A stretch of 54,863 nt of DNA from Aphanomyces cochlioides (taxonomy: Eukaryota; Oomycota; Saprolegniomycetes; Saprolegniales; Verrucalvaceae), in assembly GCA_019828595.1 (NCBI GenBank), contig JAHQRK010000063.1:1-54863 (forward strand). The letters are read 5' to 3'. This document shows, piece after piece, positions 24,528-39,044 of this stretch (position 1 is the stretch's first letter; every line of letters starts with the position of its first letter). The position numbers and the translations under genes were made by a program. The notes under the pieces were generated by a model. That model had not been told where the DNA came from, searched no databases, and was given only the letters and a program-made list of their open reading frames with translations.

Positions 24528-25774
24528 TTTCATGCTGATTTCCCTTCCCACGCAGCTCAATACCCTTCACACTTTCACACACCTTCAAAAAACCACTGTT
24601 TCAGCCAATATCACTCTCGCCATACCACACACACACACGCACGAAATCTTCCACACACCTCAACACAACCTCATACCTTCCTTACTTTCCCATTCACAAC
24701 AATTTACACAAACTCTCTATCCTTCATCAAACGAACCAGATACATTCTCCAAATACCCCACACCACGTGCACATGTGTCCTCTTTGCAAACAAACAAAAC
24801 ACAACTTGCTCTTTCTACCAACGTCCATCTCGGACGCAGGAAGTAGTCGAATGGTACCATTTCCACGAATCGTGTTTAAACATGTCCGTCGTCCCACATC
24901 GTGAACACACCTCCATCAAGAGTTGTAGCATTTGCACCGACTATAGCTCAGCATGTGTATACATTTTTAGGGGTCACCAGCAATGTATACTCATCATGAT
25001 TCACGTGCATCCAATGGCTTGTCGAGAATCTGCTCAGCGTGGTCGCGCGCCATATCATACGCGCCACCGTGGACTCCGTGGTCAAGTCATTTGACAGAAT
25101 CCAAACCTTGCTGTCTGCTATTCAGGGCAATTCGACATCGATATTGTTATCAATACTGCAATAAACATGATGCAATATCCATCACACAAATATGGGTAAC
25201 GACTCATTATTTGCTCTCAAACGGAGTGACAAGACATGCTCTTCACGATGAAATGAACAAACGAGAGTGCTGTGTGTATAATTTGTTTTGACGTCGTGAC
25301 ATTGTCGCCTGAACTGATGGTGTTGATTGTCCATTTTGTTTTGTTGTAGTGAGTCTGTTTCAGGTAGTTTTGAATTGGTTGTCGATGTATGGTTGCGTTT
25401 GAGGTCTCTGATGAGAAATCTATGTTGCAATATCAAGTTGTTATCAAGTGTTGTCAAGGCTAGACTCGTCGAAATGGAAGAGGCCATCGACAGAGTGGCC
25501 TCGAAAACATCCCAACATTCGATGCAGCCAACCAGCTGAAATCCATACTGCTTGGTCTGACTTGGATTGCGTCTTGGGCGATCAACCTTGTTGGAGTGAC
25601 ACTGTCGCATCGATTGAACATGTGGGATGGAATATTGCAAGATTTGTAATGTTGACGATGGTAGGTCAGACGGACCATTCGAGTGTATGCTATCTTTTGA
25701 AAGTAGGAAAAGTTGGAAGGATATAAAAAGATAGGGTTTCTCTCTGTGTAGGAGAGGAAAAAATGAAAAAGGAA

Positions 25775-25846
25775 CTCCCCGTCCGGGAATTGAACCCGGG
25801 TCACCCGCGTGACAGGCGGGTATACTGACCACTATACTAACGAGGA
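25775..25846 (-). tRNA. tRNA-Asp-GTC: tRNA-Asp (GTC)
   Basis: Member of the homogeneous block; 1319-bp unit, no private change seen. Confidence 0.98.
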
Positions 25847-27093
25847 TTTCATGCTGATTTCCCTTCCCACGCAGCTCAATACCCTTCACACTTTCACACA
25901 CCTTCAAAAAACCACTGTTTCAGCCAATATCACTCTCGCCATACCACACACACACACGCACGAAATCTTCCACACACCTCAACACAACCTCATACCTTCC
26001 TTACTTTCCCATTCACAACAATTTACACAAACTCTCTATCCTTCATCAAACGAACCAGATACATTCTCCAAATACCCCACACCACGTGCACATGTGTCCT
26101 CTTTGCAAACAAACAAAACACAACTTGCTCTTTCTACCAACGTCCATCTCGGACGCAGGAAGTAGTCGAATGGTACCATTTCCACGAATCGTGTTTAAAC
26201 ATGTCCGTCGTCCCACATCGTGAACACACCTCCATCAAGAGTTGTAGCATTTGCACCGACTATAGCTCAGCATGTGTATACATTTTTAGGGGTCACCAGC
26301 AATGTATACTCATCATGATTCACGTGCATCCAATGGCTTGTCGAGAATCTGCTCAGCGTGGTCGCGCGCCATATCATACGCGCCACCGTGGACTCCGTGG
26401 TCAAGTCATTTGACAGAATCCAAACCTTGCTGTCTGCTATTCAGGGCAATTCGACATCGATATTGTTATCAATACTGCAATAAACATGATGCAATATCCA
26501 TCACACAAATATGGGTAACGACTCATTATTTGCTCTCAAACGGAGTGACAAGACATGCTCTTCACGATGAAATGAACAAACGAGAGTGCTGTGTGTATAA
26601 TTTGTTTTGACGTCGTGACATTGTCGCCTGAACTGATGGTGTTGATTGTCCATTTTGTTTTGTTGTAGTGAGTCTGTTTCAGGTAGTTTTGAATTGGTTG
26701 TCGATGTATGGTTGCGTTTGAGGTCTCTGATGAGAAATCTATGTTGCAATATCAAGTTGTTATCAAGTGTTGTCAAGGCTAGACTCGTCGAAATGGAAGA
26801 GGCCATCGACAGAGTGGCCTCGAAAACATCCCAACATTCGATGCAGCCAACCAGCTGAAATCCATACTGCTTGGTCTGACTTGGATTGCGTCTTGGGCGA
26901 TCAACCTTGTTGGAGTGACACTGTCGCATCGATTGAACATGTGGGATGGAATATTGCAAGATTTGTAATGTTGACGATGGTAGGTCAGACGGACCATTCG
27001 AGTGTATGCTATCTTTTGAAAGTAGGAAAAGTTGGAAGGATATAAAAAGATAGGGTTTCTCTCTGTGTAGGAGAGGAAAAAATGAAAAAGGAA

Positions 27094-27165
27094 CTCCCCG
27101 TCCGGGAATTGAACCCGGGTCACCCGCGTGACAGGCGGGTATACTGACCACTATACTAACGAGGA
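27094..27165 (-). tRNA. tRNA-Asp-GTC: tRNA-Asp (GTC)
   Basis: Member of the homogeneous block; 1319-bp unit, no private change seen. Confidence 0.98.
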
Positions 27166-28412
27166 TTTCATGCTGATTTCCCTTCCCACGCAGCTCAATA
27201 CCCTTCACACTTTCACACACCTTCAAAAAACCACTGTTTCAGCCAATATCACTCTCGCCATACCACACACACACACGCACGAAATCTTCCACACACCTCA
27301 ACACAACCTCATACCTTCCTTACTTTCCCATTCACAACAATTTACACAAACTCTCTATCCTTCATCAAACGAACCAGATACATTCTCCAAATACCCCACA
27401 CCACGTGCACATGTGTCCTCTTTGCAAACAAACAAAACACAACTTGCTCTTTCTACCAACGTCCATCTCGGACGCAGGAAGTAGTCGAATGGTACCATTT
27501 CCACGAATCGTGTTTAAACATGTCCGTCGTCCCACATCGTGAACACACCTCCATCAAGAGTTGTAGCATTTGCACCGACTATAGCTCAGCATGTGTATAC
27601 ATTTTTAGGGGTCACCAGCAATGTATACTCATCATGATTCACGTGCATCCAATGGCTTGTCGAGAATCTGCTCAGCGTGGTCGCGCGCCATATCATACGC
27701 GCCACCGTGGACTCCGTGGTCAAGTCATTTGACAGAATCCAAACCTTGCTGTCTGCTATTCAGGGCAATTCGACATCGATATTGTTATCAATACTGCAAT
27801 AAACATGATGCAATATCCATCACACAAATATGGGTAACGACTCATTATTTGCTCTCAAACGGAGTGACAAGACATGCTCTTCACGATGAAATGAACAAAC
27901 GAGAGTGCTGTGTGTATAATTTGTTTTGACGTCGTGACATTGTCGCCTGAACTGATGGTGTTGATTGTCCATTTTGTTTTGTTGTAGTGAGTCTGTTTCA
28001 GGTAGTTTTGAATTGGTTGTCGATGTATGGTTGCGTTTGAGGTCTCTGATGAGAAATCTATGTTGCAATATCAAGTTGTTATCAAGTGTTGTCAAGGCTA
28101 GACTCGTCGAAATGGAAGAGGCCATCGACAGAGTGGCCTCGAAAACATCCCAACATTCGATGCAGCCAACCAGCTGAAATCCATACTGCTTGGTCTGACT
28201 TGGATTGCGTCTTGGGCGATCAACCTTGTTGGAGTGACACTGTCGCATCGATTGAACATGTGGGATGGAATATTGCAAGATTTGTAATGTTGACGATGGT
28301 AGGTCAGACGGACCATTCGAGTGTATGCTATCTTTTGAAAGTAGGAAAAGTTGGAAGGATATAAAAAGATAGGGTTTCTCTCTGTGTAGGAGAGGAAAAA
28401 ATGAAAAAGGAA

Positions 28413-28484
28413 CTCCCCGTCCGGGAATTGAACCCGGGTCACCCGCGTGACAGGCGGGTATACTGACCACTATACTAACGAGGA
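28413..28484 (-). tRNA. tRNA-Asp-GTC: tRNA-Asp (GTC)
   Basis: Member of the homogeneous block; 1319-bp unit, no private change seen. Confidence 0.98.
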
Positions 28485-29731
28485 TTTCATGCTGATTTCC
28501 CTTCCCACGCAGCTCAATACCCTTCACACTTTCACACACCTTCAAAAAACCACTGTTTCAGCCAATATCACTCTCGCCATACCACACACACACACGCACG
28601 AAATCTTCCACACACCTCAACACAACCTCATACCTTCCTTACTTTCCCATTCACAACAATTTACACAAACTCTCTATCCTTCATCAAACGAACCAGATAC
28701 ATTCTCCAAATACCCCACACCACGTGCACATGTGTCCTCTTTGCAAACAAACAAAACACAACTTGCTCTTTCTACCAACGTCCATCTCGGACGCAGGAAG
28801 TAGTCGAATGGTACCATTTCCACGAATCGTGTTTAAACATGTCCGTCGTCCCACATCGTGAACACACCTCCATCAAGAGTTGTAGCATTTGCACCGACTA
28901 TAGCTCAGCATGTGTATACATTTTTAGGGGTCACCAGCAATGTATACTCATCATGATTCACGTGCATCCAATGGCTTGTCGAGAATCTGCTCAGCGTGGT
29001 CGCGCGCCATATCATACGCGCCACCGTGGACTCCGTGGTCAAGTCATTTGACAGAATCCAAACCTTGCTGTCTGCTATTCAGGGCAATTCGACATCGATA
29101 TTGTTATCAATACTGCAATAAACATGATGCAATATCCATCACACAAATATGGGTAACGACTCATTATTTGCTCTCAAACGGAGTGACAAGACATGCTCTT
29201 CACGATGAAATGAACAAACGAGAGTGCTGTGTGTATAATTTGTTTTGACGTCGTGACATTGTCGCCTGAACTGATGGTGTTGATTGTCCATTTTGTTTTG
29301 TTGTAGTGAGTCTGTTTCAGGTAGTTTTGAATTGGTTGTCGATGTATGGTTGCGTTTGAGGTCTCTGATGAGAAATCTATGTTGCAATATCAAGTTGTTA
29401 TCAAGTGTTGTCAAGGCTAGACTCGTCGAAATGGAAGAGGCCATCGACAGAGTGGCCTCGAAAACATCCCAACATTCGATGCAGCCAACCAGCTGAAATC
29501 CATACTGCTTGGTCTGACTTGGATTGCGTCTTGGGCGATCAACCTTGTTGGAGTGACACTGTCGCATCGATTGAACATGTGGGATGGAATATTGCAAGAT
29601 TTGTAATGTTGACGATGGTAGGTCAGACGGACCATTCGAGTGTATGCTATCTTTTGAAAGTAGGAAAAGTTGGAAGGATATAAAAAGATAGGGTTTCTCT
29701 CTGTGTAGGAGAGGAAAAAATGAAAAAGGAA

Positions 29732-29803
29732 CTCCCCGTCCGGGAATTGAACCCGGGTCACCCGCGTGACAGGCGGGTATACTGACCACTATACTAACGA
29801 GGA
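29732..29803 (-). tRNA. tRNA-Asp-GTC: tRNA-Asp (GTC)
   Basis: Upstream spacer is of the block type but has two extra A in the run near 30780-30785, private to this unit; 1321 bp. Confidence 0.98.
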
Positions 29804-31052
29804 TTTCATGCTGATTTCCCTTCCCACGCAGCTCAATACCCTTCACACTTTCACACACCTTCAAAAAACCACTGTTTCAGCCAATATCACTCTCGCCATA
29901 CCACACACACACACGCACGAAATCTTCCACACACCTCAACACAACCTCATACCTTCCTTACTTTCCCATTCACAACAATTTACACAAACTCTCTATCCTT
30001 CATCAAACGAACCAGATACATTCTCCAAATACCCCACACCACGTGCACATGTGTCCTCTTTGCAAACAAACAAAACACAACTTGCTCTTTCTACCAACGT
30101 CCATCTCGGACGCAGGAAGTAGTCGAATGGTACCATTTCCACGAATCGTGTTTAAACATGTCCGTCGTCCCACATCGTGAACACACCTCCATCAAGAGTT
30201 GTAGCATTTGCACCGACTATAGCTCAGCATGTGTATACATTTTTAGGGGTCACCAGCAATGTATACTCATCATGATTCACGTGCATCCAATGGCTTGTCG
30301 AGAATCTGCTCAGCGTGGTCGCGCGCCATATCATACGCGCCACCGTGGACTCCGTGGTCAAGTCATTTGACAGAATCCAAACCTTGCTGTCTGCTATTCA
30401 GGGCAATTCGACATCGATATTGTTATCAATACTGCAATAAACATGATGCAATATCCATCACACAAATATGGGTAACGACTCATTATTTGCTCTCAAACGG
30501 AGTGACAAGACATGCTCTTCACGATGAAATGAACAAACGAGAGTGCTGTGTGTATAATTTGTTTTGACGTCGTGACATTGTCGCCTGAACTGATGGTGTT
30601 GATTGTCCATTTTGTTTTGTTGTAGTGAGTCTGTTTCAGGTAGTTTTGAATTGGTTGTCGATGTATGGTTGCGTTTGAGGTCTCTGATGAGAAATCTATG
30701 TTGCAATATCAAGTTGTTATCAAGTGTTGTCAAGGCTAGACTCGTCGAAATGGAAGAGGCCATCGACAGAGTGGCCTCGAAAAAACATCCCAACATTCGA
30801 TGCAGCCAACCAGCTGAAATCCATACTGCTTGGTCTGACTTGGATTGCGTCTTGGGCGATCAACCTTGTTGGAGTGACACTGTCGCATCGATTGAACATG
30901 TGGGATGGAATATTGCAAGATTTGTAATGTTGACGATGGTAGGTCAGACGGACCATTCGAGTGTATGCTATCTTTTGAAAGTAGGAAAAGTTGGAAGGAT
31001 ATAAAAAGATAGGGTTTCTCTCTGTGTAGGAGAGGAAAAAATGAAAAAGGAA

Positions 31053-31124
31053 CTCCCCGTCCGGGAATTGAACCCGGGTCACCCGCGTGACAGGCGGGTA
31101 TACTGACCACTATACTAACGAGGA
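31053..31124 (-). tRNA. tRNA-Asp-GTC: tRNA-Asp (GTC)
   Basis: Upstream spacer is of the block type without the AA insertion; 1319 bp. Confidence 0.98.
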
Positions 31125-32371
31125 TTTCATGCTGATTTCCCTTCCCACGCAGCTCAATACCCTTCACACTTTCACACACCTTCAAAAAACCACTGTTTCA
31201 GCCAATATCACTCTCGCCATACCACACACACACACGCACGAAATCTTCCACACACCTCAACACAACCTCATACCTTCCTTACTTTCCCATTCACAACAAT
31301 TTACACAAACTCTCTATCCTTCATCAAACGAACCAGATACATTCTCCAAATACCCCACACCACGTGCACATGTGTCCTCTTTGCAAACAAACAAAACACA
31401 ACTTGCTCTTTCTACCAACGTCCATCTCGGACGCAGGAAGTAGTCGAATGGTACCATTTCCACGAATCGTGTTTAAACATGTCCGTCGTCCCACATCGTG
31501 AACACACCTCCATCAAGAGTTGTAGCATTTGCACCGACTATAGCTCAGCATGTGTATACATTTTTAGGGGTCACCAGCAATGTATACTCATCATGATTCA
31601 CGTGCATCCAATGGCTTGTCGAGAATCTGCTCAGCGTGGTCGCGCGCCATATCATACGCGCCACCGTGGACTCCGTGGTCAAGTCATTTGACAGAATCCA
31701 AACCTTGCTGTCTGCTATTCAGGGCAATTCGACATCGATATTGTTATCAATACTGCAATAAACATGATGCAATATCCATCACACAAATATGGGTAACGAC
31801 TCATTATTTGCTCTCAAACGGAGTGACAAGACATGCTCTTCACGATGAAATGAACAAACGAGAGTGCTGTGTGTATAATTTGTTTTGACGTCGTGACATT
31901 GTCGCCTGAACTGATGGTGTTGATTGTCCATTTTGTTTTGTTGTAGTGAGTCTGTTTCAGGTAGTTTTGAATTGGTTGTCGATGTATGGTTGCGTTTGAG
32001 GTCTCTGATGAGAAATCTATGTTGCAATATCAAGTTGTTATCAAGTGTTGTCAAGGCTAGACTCGTCGAAATGGAAGAGGCCATCGACAGAGTGGCCTCG
32101 AAAACATCCCAACATTCGATGCAGCCAACCAGCTGAAATCCATACTGCTTGGTCTGACTTGGATTGCGTCTTGGGCGATCAACCTTGTTGGAGTGACACT
32201 GTCGCATCGATTGAACATGTGGGATGGAATATTGCAAGATTTGTAATGTTGACGATGGTAGGTCAGACGGACCATTCGAGTGTATGCTATCTTTTGAAAG
32301 TAGGAAAAGTTGGAAGGATATAAAAAGATAGGGTTTCTCTCTGTGTAGGAGAGGAAAAAATGAAAAAGGAA

Positions 32372-32443
32372 CTCCCCGTCCGGGAATTGAACCCGGGTCA
32401 CCCGCGTGACAGGCGGGTATACTGACCACTATACTAACGAGGA
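32372..32443 (-). tRNA. tRNA-Asp-GTC: tRNA-Asp (GTC)
   Basis: Upstream spacer 7/T/-/T/C/GGTTGCG/G/C; first unit with seven CA repeats (32542-32555). Unit 1321 bp. Confidence 0.98.
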
Positions 32444-33692
32444 TTTCATGCTGATTTCCCTTCCCACGCAGCTCAATACCCTTCACACTTTCACACACCT
32501 TCAAAAAACCACTGTTTCAGCCAATATCACTCTCGCCATACCACACACACACACACGCACGAAATCTTCCACACACCTCAACACAACCTCATACCTTCCT
32601 TACTTTCCCATTCACAACAATTTACACAAACTCTCTATCCTTCATCAAACGAACCAGATACATTCTCCAAATACCCCACACCACGTGCACATGTGTCCTC
32701 TTTGCAAACAAACAAAACACAACTTGCTCTTTCTACCAACGTCCATCTCGGACGCAGGAAGTAGTCGAATGGTACCATTTCCACGAATCGTGTTTAAACA
32801 TGTCCGTCGTCCCACATCGTGAACACACCTCCATCAAGAGTTGTAGCATTTGCACCGACTATAGCTCAGCATGTGTATACATTTTTAGGGGTCACCAGCA
32901 ATGTATACTCATCATGATTCACGTGCATCCAATGGCTTGTCGAGAATCTGCTCAGCGTGGTCGCGCGCCATATCATACGCGCCACCGTGGACTCCGTGGT
33001 CAAGTCATTTGACAGAATCCAAACCTTGCTGTCTGCTATTCAGGGCAATTCGACATCGATATTGTTATCAATACTGCAATAAACATGATGCAATATCCAT
33101 CACACAAATATGGGTAACGACTCATTATTTGCTCTCAAACGGAGTGACAAGACATGCTCTTCACGATGAAATGAACAAACGAGAGTGCTGTGTGTATAAT
33201 TTGTTTTGACGTCGTGACATTGTCGCCTGAACTGATGGTGTTGATTGTCCATTTTGTTTTGTTGTAGTGAGTCTGTTTCAGGTAGTTTTGAATTGGTTGT
33301 CGATGTATGGTTGCGTTTGAGGTCTCTGATGAGAAATCTATGTTGCAATATCAAGTTGTTATCAAGTGTTGTCAAGGCTAGACTCGTCGAAATGGAAGAG
33401 GCCATCGACAGAGTGGCCTCGAAAACATCCCAACATTCGATGCAGCCAACCAGCTGAAATCCATACTGCTTGGTCTGACTTGGATTGCGTCTTGGGCGAT
33501 CAACCTTGTTGGAGTGACACTGTCGCATCGATTGAACATGTGGGATGGAATATTGCAAGATTTGTAATGTTGACGATGGTAGGTCAGACGGACCATTCGA
33601 GTGTATGCTATCTTTTGAAAGTAGGAAAAGTTGGAAGGATATAAAAAGATAGGGTTTCTCTCTGTGTAGGAGAGGAAAAAATGAAAAAGGAA

Positions 33693-33764
33693 CTCCCCGT
33701 CCGGGAATTGAACCCGGGTCACCCGCGTGACAGGCGGGTATACTGACCACTATACTAACGAGGA
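33693..33764 (-). tRNA. tRNA-Asp-GTC: tRNA-Asp (GTC)
   Basis: Upstream spacer 6/T/-/T/C/GGTTGCG/G/C; 1319 bp. Confidence 0.98.
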
Positions 33765-35011
33765 TTTCATGCTGATTTCCCTTCCCACGCAGCTCAATAC
33801 CCTTCACACTTTCACACACCTTCAAAAAACCACTGTTTCAGCCAATATCACTCTCGCCATACCACACACACACACGCACGAAATCTTCCACACACCTCAA
33901 CACAACCTCATACCTTCCTTACTTTCCCATTCACAACAATTTACACAAACTCTCTATCCTTCATCAAACGAACCAGATACATTCTCCAAATACCCCACAC
34001 CACGTGCACATGTGTCCTCTTTGCAAACAAACAAAACACAACTTGCTCTTTCTACCAACGTCCATCTCGGACGCAGGAAGTAGTCGAATGGTACCATTTC
34101 CACGAATCGTGTTTAAACATGTCCGTCGTCCCACATCGTGAACACACCTCCATCAAGAGTTGTAGCATTTGCACCGACTATAGCTCAGCATGTGTATACA
34201 TTTTTAGGGGTCACCAGCAATGTATACTCATCATGATTCACGTGCATCCAATGGCTTGTCGAGAATCTGCTCAGCGTGGTCGCGCGCCATATCATACGCG
34301 CCACCGTGGACTCCGTGGTCAAGTCATTTGACAGAATCCAAACCTTGCTGTCTGCTATTCAGGGCAATTCGACATCGATATTGTTATCAATACTGCAATA
34401 AACATGATGCAATATCCATCACACAAATATGGGTAACGACTCATTATTTGCTCTCAAACGGAGTGACAAGACATGCTCTTCACGATGAAATGAACAAACG
34501 AGAGTGCTGTGTGTATAATTTGTTTTGACGTCGTGACATTGTCGCCTGAACTGATGGTGTTGATTGTCCATTTTGTTTTGTTGTAGTGAGTCTGTTTCAG
34601 GTAGTTTTGAATTGGTTGTCGATGTATGGTTGCGTTTGAGGTCTCTGATGAGAAATCTATGTTGCAATATCAAGTTGTTATCAAGTGTTGTCAAGGCTAG
34701 ACTCGTCGAAATGGAAGAGGCCATCGACAGAGTGGCCTCGAAAACATCCCAACATTCGATGCAGCCAACCAGCTGAAATCCATACTGCTTGGTCTGACTT
34801 GGATTGCGTCTTGGGCGATCAACCTTGTTGGAGTGACACTGTCGCATCGATTGAACATGTGGGATGGAATATTGCAAGATTTGTAATGTTGACGATGGTA
34901 GGTCAGACGGACCATTCGAGTGTATGCTATCTTTTGAAAGTAGGAAAAGTTGGAAGGATATAAAAAGATAGGGTTTCTCTCTGTGTAGGAGAGGAAAAAA
35001 TGAAAAAGGAA

Positions 35012-35083
35012 CTCCCCGTCCGGGAATTGAACCCGGGTCACCCGCGTGACAGGCGGGTATACTGACCACTATACTAACGAGGA
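35012..35083 (-). tRNA. tRNA-Asp-GTC: tRNA-Asp (GTC)
   Basis: Upstream spacer as in the unit at 33693; 1319 bp. Confidence 0.98.
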
Positions 35084-36330
35084 TTTCATGCTGATTTCCC
35101 TTCCCACGCAGCTCAATACCCTTCACACTTTCACACACCTTCAAAAAACCACTGTTTCAGCCAATATCACTCTCGCCATACCACACACACACACGCACGA
35201 AATCTTCCACACACCTCAACACAACCTCATACCTTCCTTACTTTCCCATTCACAACAATTTACACAAACTCTCTATCCTTCATCAAACGAACCAGATACA
35301 TTCTCCAAATACCCCACACCACGTGCACATGTGTCCTCTTTGCAAACAAACAAAACACAACTTGCTCTTTCTACCAACGTCCATCTCGGACGCAGGAAGT
35401 AGTCGAATGGTACCATTTCCACGAATCGTGTTTAAACATGTCCGTCGTCCCACATCGTGAACACACCTCCATCAAGAGTTGTAGCATTTGCACCGACTAT
35501 AGCTCAGCATGTGTATACATTTTTAGGGGTCACCAGCAATGTATACTCATCATGATTCACGTGCATCCAATGGCTTGTCGAGAATCTGCTCAGCGTGGTC
35601 GCGCGCCATATCATACGCGCCACCGTGGACTCCGTGGTCAAGTCATTTGACAGAATCCAAACCTTGCTGTCTGCTATTCAGGGCAATTCGACATCGATAT
35701 TGTTATCAATACTGCAATAAACATGATGCAATATCCATCACACAAATATGGGTAACGACTCATTATTTGCTCTCAAACGGAGTGACAAGACATGCTCTTC
35801 ACGATGAAATGAACAAACGAGAGTGCTGTGTGTATAATTTGTTTTGACGTCGTGACATTGTCGCCTGAACTGATGGTGTTGATTGTCCATTTTGTTTTGT
35901 TGTAGTGAGTCTGTTTCAGGTAGTTTTGAATTGGTTGTCGATGTATGGTTGCGTTTGAGGTCTCTGATGAGAAATCTATGTTGCAATATCAAGTTGTTAT
36001 CAAGTGTTGTCAAGGCTAGACTCGTCGAAATGGAAGAGGCCATCGACAGAGTGGCCTCGAAAACATCCCAACATTCGATGCAGCCAACCAGCTGAAATCC
36101 ATACTGCTTGGTCTGACTTGGATTGCGTCTTGGGCGATCAACCTTGTTGGAGTGACACTGTCGCATCGATTGAACATGTGGGATGGAATATTGCAAGATT
36201 TGTAATGTTGACGATGGTAGGTCAGACGGACCATTCGAGTGTATGCTATCTTTTGAAAGTAGGAAAAGTTGGAAGGATATAAAAAGATAGGGTTTCTCTC
36301 TGTGTAGGAGAGGAAAAAATGAAAAAGGAA

Positions 36331-36402
36331 CTCCCCGTCCGGGAATTGAACCCGGGTCACCCGCGTGACAGGCGGGTATACTGACCACTATACTAACGAG
36401 GA
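36331..36402 (-). tRNA. tRNA-Asp-GTC: tRNA-Asp (GTC)
   Basis: Upstream spacer 7/T/-/T/C/GGTTGCG/C/C; first unit with C at s7 (37327). Unit 1321 bp. Confidence 0.98.
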
Positions 36403-37651
36403 TTTCATGCTGATTTCCCTTCCCACGCAGCTCAATACCCTTCACACTTTCACACACCTTCAAAAAACCACTGTTTCAGCCAATATCACTCTCGCCATAC
36501 CACACACACACACACGCACGAAATCTTCCACACACCTCAACACAACCTCATACCTTCCTTACTTTCCCATTCACAACAATTTACACAAACTCTCTATCCT
36601 TCATCAAACGAACCAGATACATTCTCCAAATACCCCACACCACGTGCACATGTGTCCTCTTTGCAAACAAACAAAACACAACTTGCTCTTTCTACCAACG
36701 TCCATCTCGGACGCAGGAAGTAGTCGAATGGTACCATTTCCACGAATCGTGTTTAAACATGTCCGTCGTCCCACATCGTGAACACACCTCCATCAAGAGT
36801 TGTAGCATTTGCACCGACTATAGCTCAGCATGTGTATACATTTTTAGGGGTCACCAGCAATGTATACTCATCATGATTCACGTGCATCCAATGGCTTGTC
36901 GAGAATCTGCTCAGCGTGGTCGCGCGCCATATCATACGCGCCACCGTGGACTCCGTGGTCAAGTCATTTGACAGAATCCAAACCTTGCTGTCTGCTATTC
37001 AGGGCAATTCGACATCGATATTGTTATCAATACTGCAATAAACATGATGCAATATCCATCACACAAATATGGGTAACGACTCATTATTTGCTCTCAAACG
37101 GAGTGACAAGACATGCTCTTCACGATGAAATGAACAAACGAGAGTGCTGTGTGTATAATTTGTTTTGACGTCGTGACATTGTCGCCTGAACTGATGGTGT
37201 TGATTGTCCATTTTGTTTTGTTGTAGTGAGTCTGTTTCAGGTAGTTTTGAATTGGTTGTCGATGTATGGTTGCGTTTGAGGTCTCTGATGAGAAATCTAT
37301 GTTGCAATATCAAGTTGTTATCAAGTCTTGTCAAGGCTAGACTCGTCGAAATGGAAGAGGCCATCGACAGAGTGGCCTCGAAAACATCCCAACATTCGAT
37401 GCAGCCAACCAGCTGAAATCCATACTGCTTGGTCTGACTTGGATTGCGTCTTGGGCGATCAACCTTGTTGGAGTGACACTGTCGCATCGATTGAACATGT
37501 GGGATGGAATATTGCAAGATTTGTAATGTTGACGATGGTAGGTCAGACGGACCATTCGAGTGTATGCTATCTTTTGAAAGTAGGAAAAGTTGGAAGGATA
37601 TAAAAAGATAGGGTTTCTCTCTGTGTAGGAGAGGAAAAAATGAAAAAGGAA

Positions 37652-37723
37652 CTCCCCGTCCGGGAATTGAACCCGGGTCACCCGCGTGACAGGCGGGTAT
37701 ACTGACCACTATACTAACGAGGA
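37652..37723 (-). tRNA. tRNA-Asp-GTC: tRNA-Asp (GTC)
   Basis: Upstream spacer equals that of 36331 at all tracked sites, a likely recent duplicate; 1321 bp. Confidence 0.98.
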
Positions 37724-38972
37724 TTTCATGCTGATTTCCCTTCCCACGCAGCTCAATACCCTTCACACTTTCACACACCTTCAAAAAACCACTGTTTCAG
37801 CCAATATCACTCTCGCCATACCACACACACACACACGCACGAAATCTTCCACACACCTCAACACAACCTCATACCTTCCTTACTTTCCCATTCACAACAA
37901 TTTACACAAACTCTCTATCCTTCATCAAACGAACCAGATACATTCTCCAAATACCCCACACCACGTGCACATGTGTCCTCTTTGCAAACAAACAAAACAC
38001 AACTTGCTCTTTCTACCAACGTCCATCTCGGACGCAGGAAGTAGTCGAATGGTACCATTTCCACGAATCGTGTTTAAACATGTCCGTCGTCCCACATCGT
38101 GAACACACCTCCATCAAGAGTTGTAGCATTTGCACCGACTATAGCTCAGCATGTGTATACATTTTTAGGGGTCACCAGCAATGTATACTCATCATGATTC
38201 ACGTGCATCCAATGGCTTGTCGAGAATCTGCTCAGCGTGGTCGCGCGCCATATCATACGCGCCACCGTGGACTCCGTGGTCAAGTCATTTGACAGAATCC
38301 AAACCTTGCTGTCTGCTATTCAGGGCAATTCGACATCGATATTGTTATCAATACTGCAATAAACATGATGCAATATCCATCACACAAATATGGGTAACGA
38401 CTCATTATTTGCTCTCAAACGGAGTGACAAGACATGCTCTTCACGATGAAATGAACAAACGAGAGTGCTGTGTGTATAATTTGTTTTGACGTCGTGACAT
38501 TGTCGCCTGAACTGATGGTGTTGATTGTCCATTTTGTTTTGTTGTAGTGAGTCTGTTTCAGGTAGTTTTGAATTGGTTGTCGATGTATGGTTGCGTTTGA
38601 GGTCTCTGATGAGAAATCTATGTTGCAATATCAAGTTGTTATCAAGTCTTGTCAAGGCTAGACTCGTCGAAATGGAAGAGGCCATCGACAGAGTGGCCTC
38701 GAAAACATCCCAACATTCGATGCAGCCAACCAGCTGAAATCCATACTGCTTGGTCTGACTTGGATTGCGTCTTGGGCGATCAACCTTGTTGGAGTGACAC
38801 TGTCGCATCGATTGAACATGTGGGATGGAATATTGCAAGATTTGTAATGTTGACGATGGTAGGTCAGACGGACCATTCGAGTGTATGCTATCTTTTGAAA
38901 GTAGGAAAAGTTGGAAGGATATAAAAAGATAGGGTTTCTCTCTGTGTAGGAGAGGAAAAAATGAAAAAGGAA

Positions 38973-39044
38973 CTCCCCGTCCGGGAATTGAACCCGGGTC
39001 ACCCGCGTGACAGGCGGGTATACTGACCACTATACTAACGAGGA
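38973..39044 (-). tRNA. tRNA-Asp-GTC: tRNA-Asp (GTC)
   Basis: Upstream spacer 7/T/5-bp deletion/T/C/GGTTGCG/G/C; first unit with the deletion (GAACCCATT near 39252). Unit 1316 bp. Confidence 0.98.
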
